Positions 1 to 8,542 of a stretch of 64,000 nt of DNA are shown piece after piece; the first letter of the stretch is position 1; each line of letters opens with the position of its first letter. The position numbers were made by a program, and so were the translations under genes. The notes beneath the pieces were generated by a model that saw nothing but the letters and a program-made list of their open reading frames with translations, ran no database searches and was not told where the DNA came from. This DNA is from an uncultured Clostridia bacterium (GTDB lineage: Bacteria > Bacillota > Clostridia > Christensenellales > UBA3700): positions 23,415 through 87,414 of the forward strand of contig CANSGN010000008.1 of the NCBI GenBank assembly GCA_947646415.1, given 5' to 3'.

Positions 1-751
1 GGCTATGTTTGGGGACGAAAACCTTATGATTAGGCTTGATATGAGCGAGTATATGGATAAAATCAATGTGTCTAAATTGATTGGCTCTGCACCCGGTTAT
101 GTCGGCTTTGAAGAGGGCGGACAGCTAACCGAAAAAGTAAGACGTAAACCTTATTCGGTAATTTTGTTTGACGAGATTGAAAAAGCACACCCTGATGTAT
201 TTAATCTTTTGTTGCAAATTATGGATGACGGCAGACTTACAGACTCGCACGGCAGGACGGTATCCTTTAAAAACACTATAATAATCATGACAAGCAATAT
301 AGGTGCAAGCGAGATTGGCAAAATGTCTACTTTAGGTTTCGGCGGGGGTCAAAGCAGTGTTTCCGAGGACGAGTATGACGAAATGCGTGACAGACAGCTT
401 GAGGCATTAAGACAGACTATGAAACCCGAGTTTATCAACCGTATAGACGATGTTATAATCTTCCGCAAATTGTCAAAAGAAAATATAATGAATATTTGCG
501 ATTTGATGGTAAATAACCTAGCAAAAAGACTTAAGGAACAAAATATCAATATTACAGTAAGCGAAAAAGCAAAAGAGTATATTGCCGAGCAAGGCTTTAA
601 CAGCGAGTACGGCGCAAGACCTTTAAGAAGAAGTGTACAAAAGCTTATCGAAGATAAATTGTCCGACGAAATTTTGCGCGGAAGTATTGCAATAGGCGAT
701 AAGGTCAACATTGATTTTAAGGAAGATAAATTGGTGTTTGAAAAAGAGTAA
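1..751 (+). CDS. clpC: ATP-dependent Clp protease ATP-binding subunit ClpC (3' part)
   Basis: This is the C-terminal ~250 residues of a Clp/Hsp100 AAA+ unfoldase; the 5' part lies before the window. Visible in order: the pore-loop stretch [14 protein letters not shown], Walker [12 protein letters not shown], sensor-1 TSN, an LGF tripeptide in the position of the ClpP-docking loop, the arginine finger in EFINRID, sensor-2 GARPL, and the Clp C-terminal small domain. The spelling around [10 protein letters not shown] and DSHGRTV fits ClpC better than ClpB, and the LGF loop implies pairing with ClpP, so the role is ATP-driven unfolding of proteins for degradation in the cytoplasm. A terminator follows 10 bases after the stop. 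ClpC versus another ClpP-binding Hsp100 is inference because the N-terminal and linker regions are missing. Confidence 0.9.
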   Translation, partial: AMFGDENLMIRLDMSEYMDKINVSKLIGSAPGYVGFEEGGQLTEKVRRKPYSVILFDEIEKAHPDVFNLLLQIMDDGRLTDSHGRTVSFKNTIIIMTSNIGASEIGKMSTLGFGGGQSSVSEDEYDEMRDRQLEALRQTMKPEFINRIDDVIIFRKLSKENIMNICDLMVNNLAKRLKEQNINITVSEKAKEYIAEQGFNSEYGARPLRRSVQKLIEDKLSDEILRGSIAIGDKVNIDFKEDKLVFEKE

Positions 752-760
752 ACAAAAATT

Positions 761-800
761 AATATCCTTGTAAACATTATTGTTCGCAAGGATATTTTTT
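761..800 (+). terminator. Rho-independent terminator of clpC
   Basis: AATATCCTTG at 761-770 pairs with CAAGGATATT starting at 787, followed by a T run. It begins 10 bases after the clpC stop codon. Confidence 0.85.
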
Positions 801-897
801 GTGCTGTTAAAATAGGTAACATTTTATCTAAAAACAAAATAATATCGATTTTCAATGTAAAATTTAGATAAATTGTATAGTAATTTGTGGCAAAATA

Positions 898-906
898 TGG
901 TACAAT
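898..906 (+). promoter_or_regulatory. Possible extended -10 promoter of hpf
   Basis: TGG-TACAAT (TG-N-TACAAT) lies 58 bases before the hpf start codon. No convincing -35 box is seen at the right distance, so this is a weak call. Confidence 0.3.
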
Positions 907-963
907 ATACTTGATAAAAATATTTGTTTTTATCAAAATAACTAATTTAAGGGGGCAATAAAT

Positions 964-1494
964 ATGCGTATTGAAATTATTGCAAAAAATTACAAACTTA
1001 GTGAAAAGCTAAAAGACATTATTGAGAAAAAGCTTGACAAATTCTCTAGGTATTTCGAAGAAGATGCTAAAGCAAAAGTTATTCTTAGGGAAGTTAATCA
1101 AGACAAAGATGCAATGGAAATCACAATCAATTTCGGTGGCGGAAAGATTATGAGAGCGGAAGTTGTATCTGACAATATGTATGATAATATAGATATAATC
1201 TTGCCAAAGCTTGAAAGGCAAGTCAGAAAATATAGGACAAAATTGGGCAAAAAAGTTAAAGAAAGTGCCTTTGATATGGAAGCTTTGTATGGAGATAGCG
1301 AGCCTACACGTGAGCTTGCCGTTGCAAGAATTAAGGAAACCGAAGTAAGAAAAATGTCTGTCAAAGATGCTATTGCCGAAATGGAATTGCTTGACCATTC
1401 GTTTTATGTTTTTATCAACGAGGCAAATGGACTTGTAAACATTGTTTATAAACGTGCTGCAGGGGATGTAGGTTTGCTTGATTTAATTTACTGA
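964..1494 (+). CDS. hpf: Long-form ribosome hibernation promoting factor HPF
   Basis: At 176 residues this matches the long HPF form of Gram-positive bacteria. The N-terminal ~100 residues have the S30AE/YfiA pattern (start MRIEIIAKNYKLSEKLKDII; basic stretch KYRTKLGKKVK), which binds in the decoding region of the 30S subunit. The C-terminal domain (SVKDAIAEMELLDHSFYVFI onward) is the dimerisation domain that joins two 70S ribosomes into inactive 100S particles. The gene stands alone after the clpC terminator and ends at a strong hairpin shared with the convergent operon. The start is supported by GGGGGC about 5 bases upstream. The family assignment is firm; stationary-phase or stress use is known for the family. 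Confidence 0.93.
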   Translation: MRIEIIAKNYKLSEKLKDIIEKKLDKFSRYFEEDAKAKVILREVNQDKDAMEITINFGGGKIMRAEVVSDNMYDNIDIILPKLERQVRKYRTKLGKKVKESAFDMEALYGDSEPTRELAVARIKETEVRKMSVKDAIAEMELLDHSFYVFINEANGLVNIVYKRAAGDVGLLDLIY

Positions 1495-1502
1495 TAACAA
1501 AT

Positions 1503-1541
1503 AAAAAACATTGCTTGGTGTATGCCAAGCAATGTTTTTTA
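1503..1541. terminator. Bidirectional terminator between hpf and the PII-like gene
   Basis: A perfect 16-bp stem (1503-1518 with 1525-1540, 6-nt loop) has an A run on the left and a T run on the right, so it can end transcription from both sides. Confidence 0.9.
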
Positions 1542-1615
1542 TTTTACTTTTATGTTTTTAATTTGTTTGATTAATAAAATTGTTTATAAAATTTAAAACA
1601 ATATTATACAAAAAT

Positions 1616-2017
1616 TTACTTATTGTTTTCGTCCGTGTCTTTTTCCTTTTGTTCGCTAGTTGAGGAATCTCCCTCAACTTCCTTTTTTGCAGTTGTGATT
1701 GGGGCAGAGGTTAAACCTACAACATCGTCAACAGGTAGGGAAAAAGCAATGCCTTGACCTGCTGTTTTAAGTCCTACGCCTTGGTATAAAGCGTGTAGTA
1801 CATTGTCCTTTATCTCGCTGGATACTAAAATCATAACCAATTCCTTATCCGGCTGAATGGTTATGTTGAAAAACTGTTCTGCCTCACGGTTTGCAGTACC
1901 TCTTGCATGAATAACCGTACCACCGCGAGCTCCTGCTTCTTTGGCGGCATCCATAACAGCTTCGGAGAATCCCGCATTTACTATGCACAATACTAATTCG
2001 TGTTTTGATTTGTTCAT
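1616..2017 (-). CDS. PII-like signalling protein (DUF1538 operon, second copy)
   Basis: A 133-residue protein with the ferredoxin-like PII core: strand HELVLCIVN, then GARGGTVIHARG, then ELVMILVSSEIKD and a GQGIAFSLPV ending. The last ~25 residues are charged and probably disordered. The first codon overlaps the previous gene's stop by four bases (ATGA), so translation is probably coupled. PII-like proteins next to a transporter usually bind it and report a ligand such as a nucleotide; here the partner is presumably the DUF1538 membrane protein of the same operon. The nitrogen-sensor T-loop of classical GlnB is not evident, so a role in nitrogen control should not be assumed. The ligand is unknown. 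Confidence 0.8.
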   Translation of the reverse strand: MNKSKHELVLCIVNAGFSEAVMDAAKEAGARGGTVIHARGTANREAEQFFNITIQPDKELVMILVSSEIKDNVLHALYQGVGLKTAGQGIAFSLPVDDVVGLTSAPITTAKKEVEGDSSTSEQKEKDTDENNK

Positions 2018-2526
2018 TTTGATTTTTCCTCCTTAACCGCCATTTTGTTATTACTTAAAAATCCGTAAATCAATGTTCCGATTACGCTTGTAATCGGTAT
2101 GGTAAAAGCAATACCTTTGCCGTCCTTTATGGTATTAAATTTATTGTCTATCTCGTGAAGAGCATCGGAAATTTTGTTTTCGCCTATCACGCTGCAAATT
2201 ACAGCTTTTTCGTTATGGGCAAGACCTAACAATTCAAGCATGCTTTTTGGTGCCATACCATTGCCGAGCATAACTACCTGCATATTTACGTCAAATGACT
2301 GTATCAAATCAAGGTAAAACTCCGCTTTGTTTCTGCTGACTATTGTAATCAACAATTTTAGTTTGTTAGATGAAACTTTGTTAGATTTGTTTGCAGCCGT
2401 TTTTGCCTTTTGCGGTATTTTGACTTTTATATTTTCTTGAATTTTAGTAAGTTTTTCTTTTCGCTTAATTTGATTTTGCGGGTTAGCAGTTTTTTCGTTT
2501 TTTAAATTGGAAAATCTATTTGGCAT
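2014..2526 (-). CDS. PII-like protein with basic N-terminal extension
   Basis: A 170-residue protein. Residues from about 57 on have the PII-like pattern (KLLITIVSRNKAEFYLDLI, then EKAVICSVIGENK, then GKGIAFTIPITSVIG). The first ~50 residues are rich in Lys, Asn and Gln and look disordered. It begins 11 bases after the DUF1538 stop and overlaps the next PII-like gene by four bases. It is a paralogue of that gene, so the operon encodes two different PII-like subunits that could form hetero-oligomers. The basic extension might contact the membrane or nucleic acid; that is inference. Function is assigned only at the level of a transporter-associated regulator. Confidence 0.75.
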   Translation of the reverse strand: MPNRFSNLKNEKTANPQNQIKRKEKLTKIQENIKVKIPQKAKTAANKSNKVSSNKLKLLITIVSRNKAEFYLDLIQSFDVNMQVVMLGNGMAPKSMLELLGLAHNEKAVICSVIGENKISDALHEIDNKFNTIKDGKGIAFTIPITSVIGTLIYGFLSNNKMAVKEEKSK

Positions 2527-2537
2527 ACCATACCCCC

Positions 2538-4064
2538 TTAATCAAAGTAAATGATTTGTTCATCATCTGCCGACAAGATACGTTTCATAGCAATCTTATT
2601 GCGAACTTTTGCCGACATAATAGCTTTAAAGCCAAGTGTTTGAATTGTTATAAGCGGTGTCATTGCAACCATTGCAACCACGCCAAAAGCATCGGTAAGT
2701 ACACTTTGAGGATTGCCGCTAATCATAACGCATGCACCGATTGCAAGCGGAAGTATAAAGCTTGAGGTCAACGGACCGCTTGCAACACCACCGGAGTCAA
2801 ATGCTATTGCGGTGTATATCCTTGGCACGAAGAATGACAGTCCGAGTGAAATCGCATAGCCGGGAATTAAGTAGTAAAGTATCGAAAATTTGAATATCAT
2901 CCTTATCAAAGATAGTCCTATAGATATTCCTACTGCGACGGATAGCGCGACAAGCATTTCAATTTTTTTAACGCCTCCGCCCGTAACTTCCTCAACCTGT
3001 TTGTTAAGTACGTGTACTGCAGGCTCTGCAAGTACTACCACCATACCTAAAAGCACGCCGATAAATACGAGCAACACAGGGCTGAACTCTGCAATTTGTT
3101 CGCCTAACTTAAAGCCAACAGGCATAAAACCTACCGATACTGCAACAAAGAAAATCGTAAGTCCGAAAAATGTATAAATTATGCCAATGCCTATTTGTAA
3201 AAGTTTTTTTACAGGCAATTTTAATATGGTAAATTGCAATATCAAAAAGAATAGTATAATCAACCCTAAAGCTTTTAAAGTGTCAAGTGAATGACTTAAA
3301 AGCACGCCGCCAAAGTTTGAAAGGTTTGCCTCTACAGAATAATCTGCAAGCTCGTATAACATTTGACCGTTGGATGTCAATGCCAAAACAGCCAAAGCTA
3401 TCATAGGACCGATAGAGCAAAGTGCAATCAAACCAAAGCTGTTTTCGTTTGAGTTCCTGCCGCCTACCGTGTTTGCAATACCAAAGCCTAAAGCCATAAT
3501 AAACGGTACTGTGATAGGACCTGTTGTTACGCCGCCGGAGTCAAATGCCAAAGCTAAAAAGTCGGCTTTGCCACACTCAATCATAACCGCACAAAATGCA
3601 AACAGCAGCATGTAAAAGAACATCAAAATCATTGATAGATTTTTTTTAAAAAGTATTTTTAAAATGGATATTACAAGGAAAAGTCCAACCCCAAGTCCAA
3701 CAGTCATTATAAGTAGTGTAGGGGATATTACGGCACTTACTTGCCCAGCTAAAACAGATAAGTCAGGCTCGGCAATCGTTATAAGTACTCCCATAACAAA
3801 ACTAACGAATATCAAAACAAAAACTTTTTTGGATTTGATAAGACCTGAGCCGATATGTTCGCCCATTGGGGTCATTGCCAAATCGGAACCCAAATTAAAA
3901 AGTCCGATACCCAAAATCAAAAAAACAGCGGAAACAGCAAATGATACAATTTCCGTAGTTGACAAATCGACAAGTGGCGTAAAGGAAATAATCAAAACTA
4001 TTGCCGTAATGGGAAGTACGGAAATCAATGCTTCTTTAAGTTTTAATAACAGTGCTTTAACCAT
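2538..4064 (-). CDS. DUF1538 membrane protein (two fused repeats)
   Basis: A 508-residue, very hydrophobic integral membrane protein with two homologous halves. The motif FDSGGV-T/A-T/S-GP occurs at residues 174-183 and 422-431, and an AEP tripeptide followed by LxxQV occurs at about 98-109 and 346-357. This is the DUF1538 family. A two-subunit DUF1538 pair (UmpAB) has been reported as a cation/proton antiporter; here both repeats lie in one chain. AAGGAGTG upstream is a good ribosome binding site, and a TTGTCA-17-TAAAAT promoter lies before it. The two PII-like genes directly downstream suggest ligand-controlled ion transport. The transported ion is not known from sequence. Confidence 0.85.
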   Translation of the reverse strand: MVKALLLKLKEALISVLPITAIVLIISFTPLVDLSTTEIVSFAVSAVFLILGIGLFNLGSDLAMTPMGEHIGSGLIKSKKVFVLIFVSFVMGVLITIAEPDLSVLAGQVSAVISPTLLIMTVGLGVGLFLVISILKILFKKNLSMILMFFYMLLFAFCAVMIECGKADFLALAFDSGGVTTGPITVPFIMALGFGIANTVGGRNSNENSFGLIALCSIGPMIALAVLALTSNGQMLYELADYSVEANLSNFGGVLLSHSLDTLKALGLIILFFLILQFTILKLPVKKLLQIGIGIIYTFFGLTIFFVAVSVGFMPVGFKLGEQIAEFSPVLLVFIGVLLGMVVVLAEPAVHVLNKQVEEVTGGGVKKIEMLVALSVAVGISIGLSLIRMIFKFSILYYLIPGYAISLGLSFFVPRIYTAIAFDSGGVASGPLTSSFILPLAIGACVMISGNPQSVLTDAFGVVAMVAMTPLITIQTLGFKAIMSAKVRNKIAMKRILSADDEQIIYFD

Positions 4065-4104
4065 TAGCCACTCCTTTGCTTTTGCTTGTATTTTTGGTAT
4101 TTAG

Positions 4105-4133
4105 ATTTTAGCATATATTTTATTAATTGACAA
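4105..4133 (-). promoter_or_regulatory. Sigma-A promoter of the DUF1538-PII operon
   Basis: Read on the minus strand: TTGTCA, 17-bp spacer, TAAAAT, about 40 bases before the DUF1538 start codon. Confidence 0.6.
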
Positions 4134-4176
4134 ATATATAAATATAAAAAATAAAAAAATTTAAAAATTTTTAGTT

Positions 4177-4884
4177 TTATTTGCATTTAGCCCCGATTTT
4201 CGATGCCTTTTTATTTGCAAGCAGATAGCTTCTGTCAATATGTTCAAACACTTTTTCTATTGGCAAACTGCAACCATCCAATCGGATAGTAAGCCAATAT
4301 TTTTTGTTCATGTGGTAGGCAGGAAAATAGTTTTTCATATCTATTATATTCGGGATAATTTGAGGATTTTCCATAAAGTCGATTATCTCGGCAATCTTAT
4401 CTCCATCAAGTCCTAAAGATTTTTCTTTTGTGGTAAGCAGGGCACAGTACCATTTGCTGTTGTCTTTTCTTCTCCAAATAGCGTTGTTAGGCGACTTTGC
4501 CCATAAAAATTCAAGATTGTCCTCGTATTTATTTTTTATGTAATCAATAATTTGCAATGCATAATCACTTGTAAAAATAGTTTTTGTAAAGCACTTATCG
4601 CGAATATCGATTAATGCTTTTTCATAAGCTTTTTTTACTTCTCCGACAAAAACTCCGCTTGCACTTTCTGCAAGAAAAAGAGTATAAATTTCCTCGCTTT
4701 CCAAATCGTAAACTTCGGTTTCTATATTTCCCGTTACATTGATTTTTACAGTCAGTTTCATACTGCCGTCGACTATGTTTGTAACATATTCATAGTAATC
4801 ATTGTTAAAAATAAAACCGTAATTTGTTAAGCAGTTAAAATTGACTTTGTATTGTCCGAAAATTTCTTGTAAAATTTGATTCAT
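4177..4884 (-). CDS. MmcQ/YjbR family protein
   Basis: A 235-residue protein. The C-terminal half has the YjbR/MmcQ (DUF419) pattern: residues ~120-155 around NNAIWRRKDNSKWYCAL, then PNIIDMKNYFPAYHMNKKYW, LTIRLDGCSL and a final helix with SYLLANKK. This fold is often annotated as a DNA-binding double-wing protein, but its biochemical role is not established. The N-terminal ~100 residues are an extra region probably shared by the longer members. It is a single gene with its own promoter (TTGATT-17-TATAAT) and AAAGGAT ribosome binding site, and faces away from the next gene. Family certain, function unknown. Confidence 0.75.
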   Translation of the reverse strand: MNQILQEIFGQYKVNFNCLTNYGFIFNNDYYEYVTNIVDGSMKLTVKINVTGNIETEVYDLESEEIYTLFLAESASGVFVGEVKKAYEKALIDIRDKCFTKTIFTSDYALQIIDYIKNKYEDNLEFLWAKSPNNAIWRRKDNSKWYCALLTTKEKSLGLDGDKIAEIIDFMENPQIIPNIIDMKNYFPAYHMNKKYWLTIRLDGCSLPIEKVFEHIDRSYLLANKKASKIGAKCK

Positions 4885-4916
4885 AATAATCCTTTTTAAA
4901 ACTTTCTTATAAATTG

Positions 4917-4945
4917 ATTATAGCATATCTAATACAAAAAATCAA
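4917..4945 (-). promoter_or_regulatory. Sigma-A promoter of the YjbR-type gene
   Basis: Minus-strand TTGATT, 17-bp spacer, TATAAT preceded by TGC (extended -10). Confidence 0.65.
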
Positions 4946-5015
4946 TATGACAATTAATTTAAAAATAATGTAATGCTTGATTGAATTGCTTGAGAATGTT
5001 AAAAAAAATACTATA

Positions 5016-5044
5016 TTGCTTTACATTTGTTTTTATGTTATAAT
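5016..5044 (+). promoter_or_regulatory. Sigma-A promoter of the small-ORF/radical SAM operon
   Basis: TTGCTT, 17-bp spacer, TATAAT preceded by TGT (extended -10). Transcription would start near 5051, which excludes an upstream in-frame start at 4977 for the small protein and supports ATG at 5061. Confidence 0.7.
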
Positions 5045-5060
5045 AAAAAAAAGAGAAATT

Positions 5061-5255
5061 ATGAGCAAAATTAAAATGTTTTTTGTTGGCGGTGTAGAAA
5101 AGTGGTTTAAGAAAAACAACGCCAATTTTAAGTCTAAAAAATCGGCTAGATTAAATTATACGGAAATCGTAAATATTTTGGAAGAAAAATTATCCGACTT
5201 TAATGGTAAAGCTGTGTTGAAACCATTTGAAATTTTGAATGTCAGATTTTATTAA
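5061..5255 (+). CDS. 64-aa hypothetical protein before a radical SAM enzyme
   Basis: A small basic protein, 64 residues, starting MSKIKMFFVGGVEKWFKK and ending in an aromatic, cysteine-free tail (FEILNVRFY). It is the first gene after a good promoter, with the radical SAM/SPASM gene 59 bases downstream and no terminator between, so the two are probably co-transcribed. A short gene directly before a SPASM enzyme is a layout seen for modified-peptide precursors, but no known leader or core motif is recognised. It could equally be an unrelated small regulatory protein. The ribosome binding site is weak (AAAGAGAA). I do not recognise the family. Confidence 0.5.
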   Translation: MSKIKMFFVGGVEKWFKKNNANFKSKKSARLNYTEIVNILEEKLSDFNGKAVLKPFEILNVRFY

Positions 5256-5314
5256 ATACCACTTAATAGGTTAAAAAACTATCGAAAATCGATATTATTT
5301 ATAGGAGTTAGAGT

Positions 5315-6409
5315 ATGCCAGCACTATCTATAATGGTTAAACCTGCATCGGGACTATGCAATATGAGGTGTAAATATTGTTTTTACAGCGATGTAGTAAG
5401 CCATAGAAAAAAAGGACAATTTGGAGTAATGAGCAATGACATTGCAGATAATTTGATAGAAAAGGCCATCGCGTTTGCAAACGGCGATAATATTGGCATT
5501 GTGTTTCAAGGGGGCGAGCCATTGCTTGCGGGTATTGAATATTTTAAGCATTTTATCGATTGCGTAAATAATTACAATTATAAGGGTAAAATTTATTATA
5601 GTTTGCAGACAAACGGCACATTGATTGATGATGATTGGGCGGAATTTTTTAAAGTTAATAATTTTTTATTGGGCGTAAGTTTGGATGGAAATGAAATACA
5701 TAACAAATTTAGAGTAATGAGTGACCAAAGCTCGTCTTTCGAAAAAATAGAAAATGGGATAAAATTACTTGATAAATATAAAGTTGATTACAATATTTTA
5801 AGTGTGGTTACAGGTTATTTTGCCGATAATGTGGAAGAAATTTACAACTATTTTAAGAGTAAAGGTTATAAATTTTTACAATTTATACCTTGCTTGAAAC
5901 CATTCGGAAGTAATGAAGAAAGCGAACTTTTTATGACAGGGAAACAATATCAAAATTATTTGATTAAGCTGTTTAGGTTGTATGCAAATGATTTTTTAAA
6001 TGATGAATATATTAGCATACGAAGTTTTGATAATATCGTACGCCTTTATGGGGGAATTAAACCCGAGCAATGCGGAATGATTGGCGCTTGCTCACGTCAA
6101 TTTGTGGTGGAGAGTAACGGCAATGTGTATCCTTGTGATTTTTATTGCAGTGACGAGTGGTTGCTTGGTAATATAAAATATTGCGATTTTAATATACTTA
6201 CAAAATCAGAAAAAGGGTTACAGTTTTTAAAACAATCTTATGAAATAAATGACAAATGTAAAAAATGTGAGTATTTTAAATATTGCAGAGGCGGCGGTTG
6301 CATGCGTGAAAAGGAAAGCTTGGACTATTGCATAGCAAACCAAAATTTTTATAAAAAAAGTGCAGTTATATTTGCAAAGGTGCTAAAAAAATTGCGTGCC
6401 GGAAGCTAA
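5315..6409 (+). CDS. Radical SAM/SPASM protein, anaerobic sulfatase-maturase-like
   Basis: A 364-residue radical SAM enzyme. The CX3CX2C cluster is C15-x3-C19-x2-C22 (CNMRCKYC), followed by FQGGEPLL, the SAM-binding GGE motif. The C-terminal third is a Cys-rich SPASM region (CGMIGAC, CDFYC, CKKCEYFKYC, GGGCM) expected to hold auxiliary [4Fe-4S] clusters. The opening KPASGLCNMRC is typical of proteins annotated as anaerobic sulfatase-maturing enzymes, which oxidise Cys or Ser to formylglycine; related enzymes modify peptides. No sulfatase gene is in the window, so the substrate is open, with the preceding 64-aa protein as one candidate. The start follows AGGAGTT. Family certain, substrate uncertain. 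Confidence 0.85.
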   Translation: MPALSIMVKPASGLCNMRCKYCFYSDVVSHRKKGQFGVMSNDIADNLIEKAIAFANGDNIGIVFQGGEPLLAGIEYFKHFIDCVNNYNYKGKIYYSLQTNGTLIDDDWAEFFKVNNFLLGVSLDGNEIHNKFRVMSDQSSSFEKIENGIKLLDKYKVDYNILSVVTGYFADNVEEIYNYFKSKGYKFLQFIPCLKPFGSNEESELFMTGKQYQNYLIKLFRLYANDFLNDEYISIRSFDNIVRLYGGIKPEQCGMIGACSRQFVVESNGNVYPCDFYCSDEWLLGNIKYCDFNILTKSEKGLQFLKQSYEINDKCKKCEYFKYCRGGGCMREKESLDYCIANQNFYKKSAVIFAKVLKKLRAGS

Positions 6410-6486
6410 AAATTAAAAAATGTTAAGTTTTATAGTGTACTTAAAAATTTTAATATTTTATATAAGAAGATAATAAGTTATAATAA

Positions 6487-6515
6487 TTGCTAATTTAAAA
6501 ATTTTATGTTAAAAT
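6487..6515 (+). promoter_or_regulatory. Sigma-A promoter before the glycosyltransferase/met genes
   Basis: TTGCTA, 17-bp spacer, TAAAAT, about 130 bases before the glycosyltransferase start. The AT-rich leader holds no riboswitch that I can recognise. Confidence 0.5.
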
Positions 6516-6644
6516 AGTTTTGTATAATTGTAAAAATAGCCAAATTACAGATATATTTGAAAAAATGAATAATTTTATTGATAAAAAATAAAATTAATTG
6601 TAGGACTTCCGTGTTTTTTACTAAAATAAATATAGGAGTATTTA

Positions 6645-7637
6645 ATGAAAGATTTAATAAGCGTAATTGTCCCTGTCAGCAATGTGGAAAATTATTTAAG
6701 GGAATGTTTGGATAGCATACTTTGCCAAACTTATGAAAATTTGCAAGTAATATTGGTAGATGACGGCAGTTTTGATGGAACTGCAAAAATTTGCGACGAT
6801 ACGGCAGCTGCAGATAAAAGGATAGTTGTTGTGCATGAGCCTGACTTGAACAGCAGCGAAATCAAAAATATAGGATTGTCTAAAGCTACAGGTAAATATG
6901 TCACTTTCGTTAACGGCGGTGACTATATCGCCAAAAATTATATTGAAATGTTGCATTACGGAATAACCCATTTCGAAACGGATATTGCCTTTTGCAAATA
7001 TAAAAAATATTATGTAAGCCATAATGAAAAAGTTTATGAAAACAATTTGAAAAACAGCAAAAATTATTTGTTGAATTTTGATGAGTTCGCGAGCAGCGTA
7101 TTTTGTTTGGAAGACGGAGAAAACGCCGTGACTTGCAGCAGTTGGAGAACTTTGTTTAAAACTGATATTATAAATAAATGGAATATCAAGTTTGATGAAA
7201 GTATAACAATGTGGGAAGATATAAAGTTTTTGTTTGAGTATTTAAAAATGTCGCTTTCTTACTATGTGGTCGATGAGTATTTGTATTATTTGAGATTGGA
7301 CGAAAATATGATACAAAAATACAATGACAATTTTATTACTATGAAGACAGAGGCATATAGACACGTGGAGAACTTTGTCAAAGACGAAAATATAAAAGGC
7401 ATTGTAAAGTTCAATTTGATATGGAATTTGTTTTATCATGAACTTTCTCATATTTCTACATATTACGATAAGGAAAAAGTTAAAAACATTTACGCACTTA
7501 AGGAATATAGTGCATTTAAAATCAAAACATATATTGCCAATGCTAAAAATAAGAGTTTCTCCAATGTTTTGTTCATGGCTTTGATTAAAATGAGAATGCC
7601 TAAACTTGTTTGGAAGCTAAATAGAGAAAAGGAATAA
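6645..7637 (+). CDS. Family 2 glycosyltransferase
   Basis: A 330-residue GT2-type (GT-A fold) enzyme. The N-terminus ISVIVPVSNVENYLRECLDS and the following ILVDDGSFDGT are the classic nucleotide-sugar binding signature, and a second stretch, VTFVNGGDYI, sits where the DxD motif normally is, with Asp only once (GGD). Residues ~180-200 (MWEDIKFLFEYL) match the ED motif of these enzymes. It would transfer a sugar from a nucleotide donor to a cell-surface or exopolysaccharide acceptor. The start follows AGGAGTA. metF begins 20 bases downstream, so it probably shares a transcript with the methionine genes, though no functional link is obvious. Acceptor and sugar are unknown. Confidence 0.85.
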   Translation: MKDLISVIVPVSNVENYLRECLDSILCQTYENLQVILVDDGSFDGTAKICDDTAAADKRIVVVHEPDLNSSEIKNIGLSKATGKYVTFVNGGDYIAKNYIEMLHYGITHFETDIAFCKYKKYYVSHNEKVYENNLKNSKNYLLNFDEFASSVFCLEDGENAVTCSSWRTLFKTDIINKWNIKFDESITMWEDIKFLFEYLKMSLSYYVVDEYLYYLRLDENMIQKYNDNFITMKTEAYRHVENFVKDENIKGIVKFNLIWNLFYHELSHISTYYDKEKVKNIYALKEYSAFKIKTYIANAKNKSFSNVLFMALIKMRMPKLVWKLNREKE

Positions 7638-7657
7638 AAAATATATTACGGTGAATT

Positions 7658-8524
7658 ATGAATAATACAAACGGAATAAGGAAACACACTTTTTCATTTG
7701 AGGTGTTTCCGCCAAAACAAAGTACGAGTTTTGAAAATATAAAAAGAGTTACTGACAGTTTGATAAAATTGAATCCCGATTTTATAAGTGTTACTTATGG
7801 TGCGGGAGGTACTGCTAAAGATAACAGGACAGTCGAAGTTTGCAAATTGATTGCAAATAGCGGAAAAAGCAAGCCTGTTGCACACCTTACCTGTATTGGC
7901 TCGACAAAAGGTGAAATCGATGAAATTTTAGCTGCTTTAAGTGCGATAGGCGTAAAAGATATACTTGCTTTGCGCGGAGACAGAAATCCTAATGTTACTC
8001 AAAAAGGGGATTTTGAGCATGCAGTTGATTTGATATATTATATTAAGTCAAAAATGGGGGATAAGTTTAATATTTTGGCGGCTTGTTACCCTGCGGGACA
8101 TAATGAAAGCGCAAATCAAAAGGAAGATATTTTAAATTTAAAGAAAAAAGTCGATGCGGGTGTAAGTGCTTTGATAACTCAAATGTTTTTTGACAATGAA
8201 GAGTTTTACAGGTTTAGGGATATTGCGGAAATAGCCGGTATCAACATTCCTATCGAAGCGGGAATAATGCCAATTACCAACACAAGACAGATTGAAAAAG
8301 TTATATCTTTGTCGGGTGCGAGTATGCCAACAAGATTGACAAAACTGATTGCAAAATATGGCAACAACGACAATGCTATGTTCGATGCAGGGACAAGCTT
8401 TGCTACCTCTCAAATAGTGGAGCTGTTATCAAGTGACATAAGCGGAATACATTTGTACACAATGAATAATCCTTCTGTTGCCGAAAATATTTACGGACAG
8501 GTAAAAGGTCTTTTGGAAGTTTGA
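7658..8524 (+). CDS. metF: Methylenetetrahydrofolate reductase MetF
   Basis: A 288-residue protein, the usual length for bacterial MetF (TIM barrel with FAD). The N-terminus has SFEVFPPK, containing the catalytic Glu region, followed by FISVTYGAGG and later ILALRGDRNP, all typical. It reduces 5,10-methylene-THF to 5-methyl-THF, the methyl donor for MetH encoded 0.7 kb downstream. It is followed after 18 bases by the methionine-synthase activation protein gene and then metH, so the methyl branch of methionine synthesis is encoded as a block. Confidence 0.93.
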   Translation: MNNTNGIRKHTFSFEVFPPKQSTSFENIKRVTDSLIKLNPDFISVTYGAGGTAKDNRTVEVCKLIANSGKSKPVAHLTCIGSTKGEIDEILAALSAIGVKDILALRGDRNPNVTQKGDFEHAVDLIYYIKSKMGDKFNILAACYPAGHNESANQKEDILNLKKKVDAGVSALITQMFFDNEEFYRFRDIAEIAGINIPIEAGIMPITNTRQIEKVISLSGASMPTRLTKLIAKYGNNDNAMFDAGTSFATSQIVELLSSDISGIHLYTMNNPSVAENIYGQVKGLLEV

Positions 8525-8542
8525 TTGATTTTTGGAGAGTTT

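Noticed and set aside
349..936. Antisense open frames over clpC, hpf, metH, glg and the giant genes
   Set aside because: They lack ribosome sites and recognisable domains, and the opposite strand encodes well-conserved proteins; they are by-products of coding bias.
4977..5060. Longer N-terminus for the 64-aa protein
   Set aside because: The extra 28 codons span the promoter (5016-5044), so they would not be transcribed as part of the mRNA.
6410..6644. Possible cobalamin or SAM riboswitch before the met genes
   Set aside because: No B12-box, SAM-I core or other conserved motif and no terminator hairpin is visible in the AT-rich leader.
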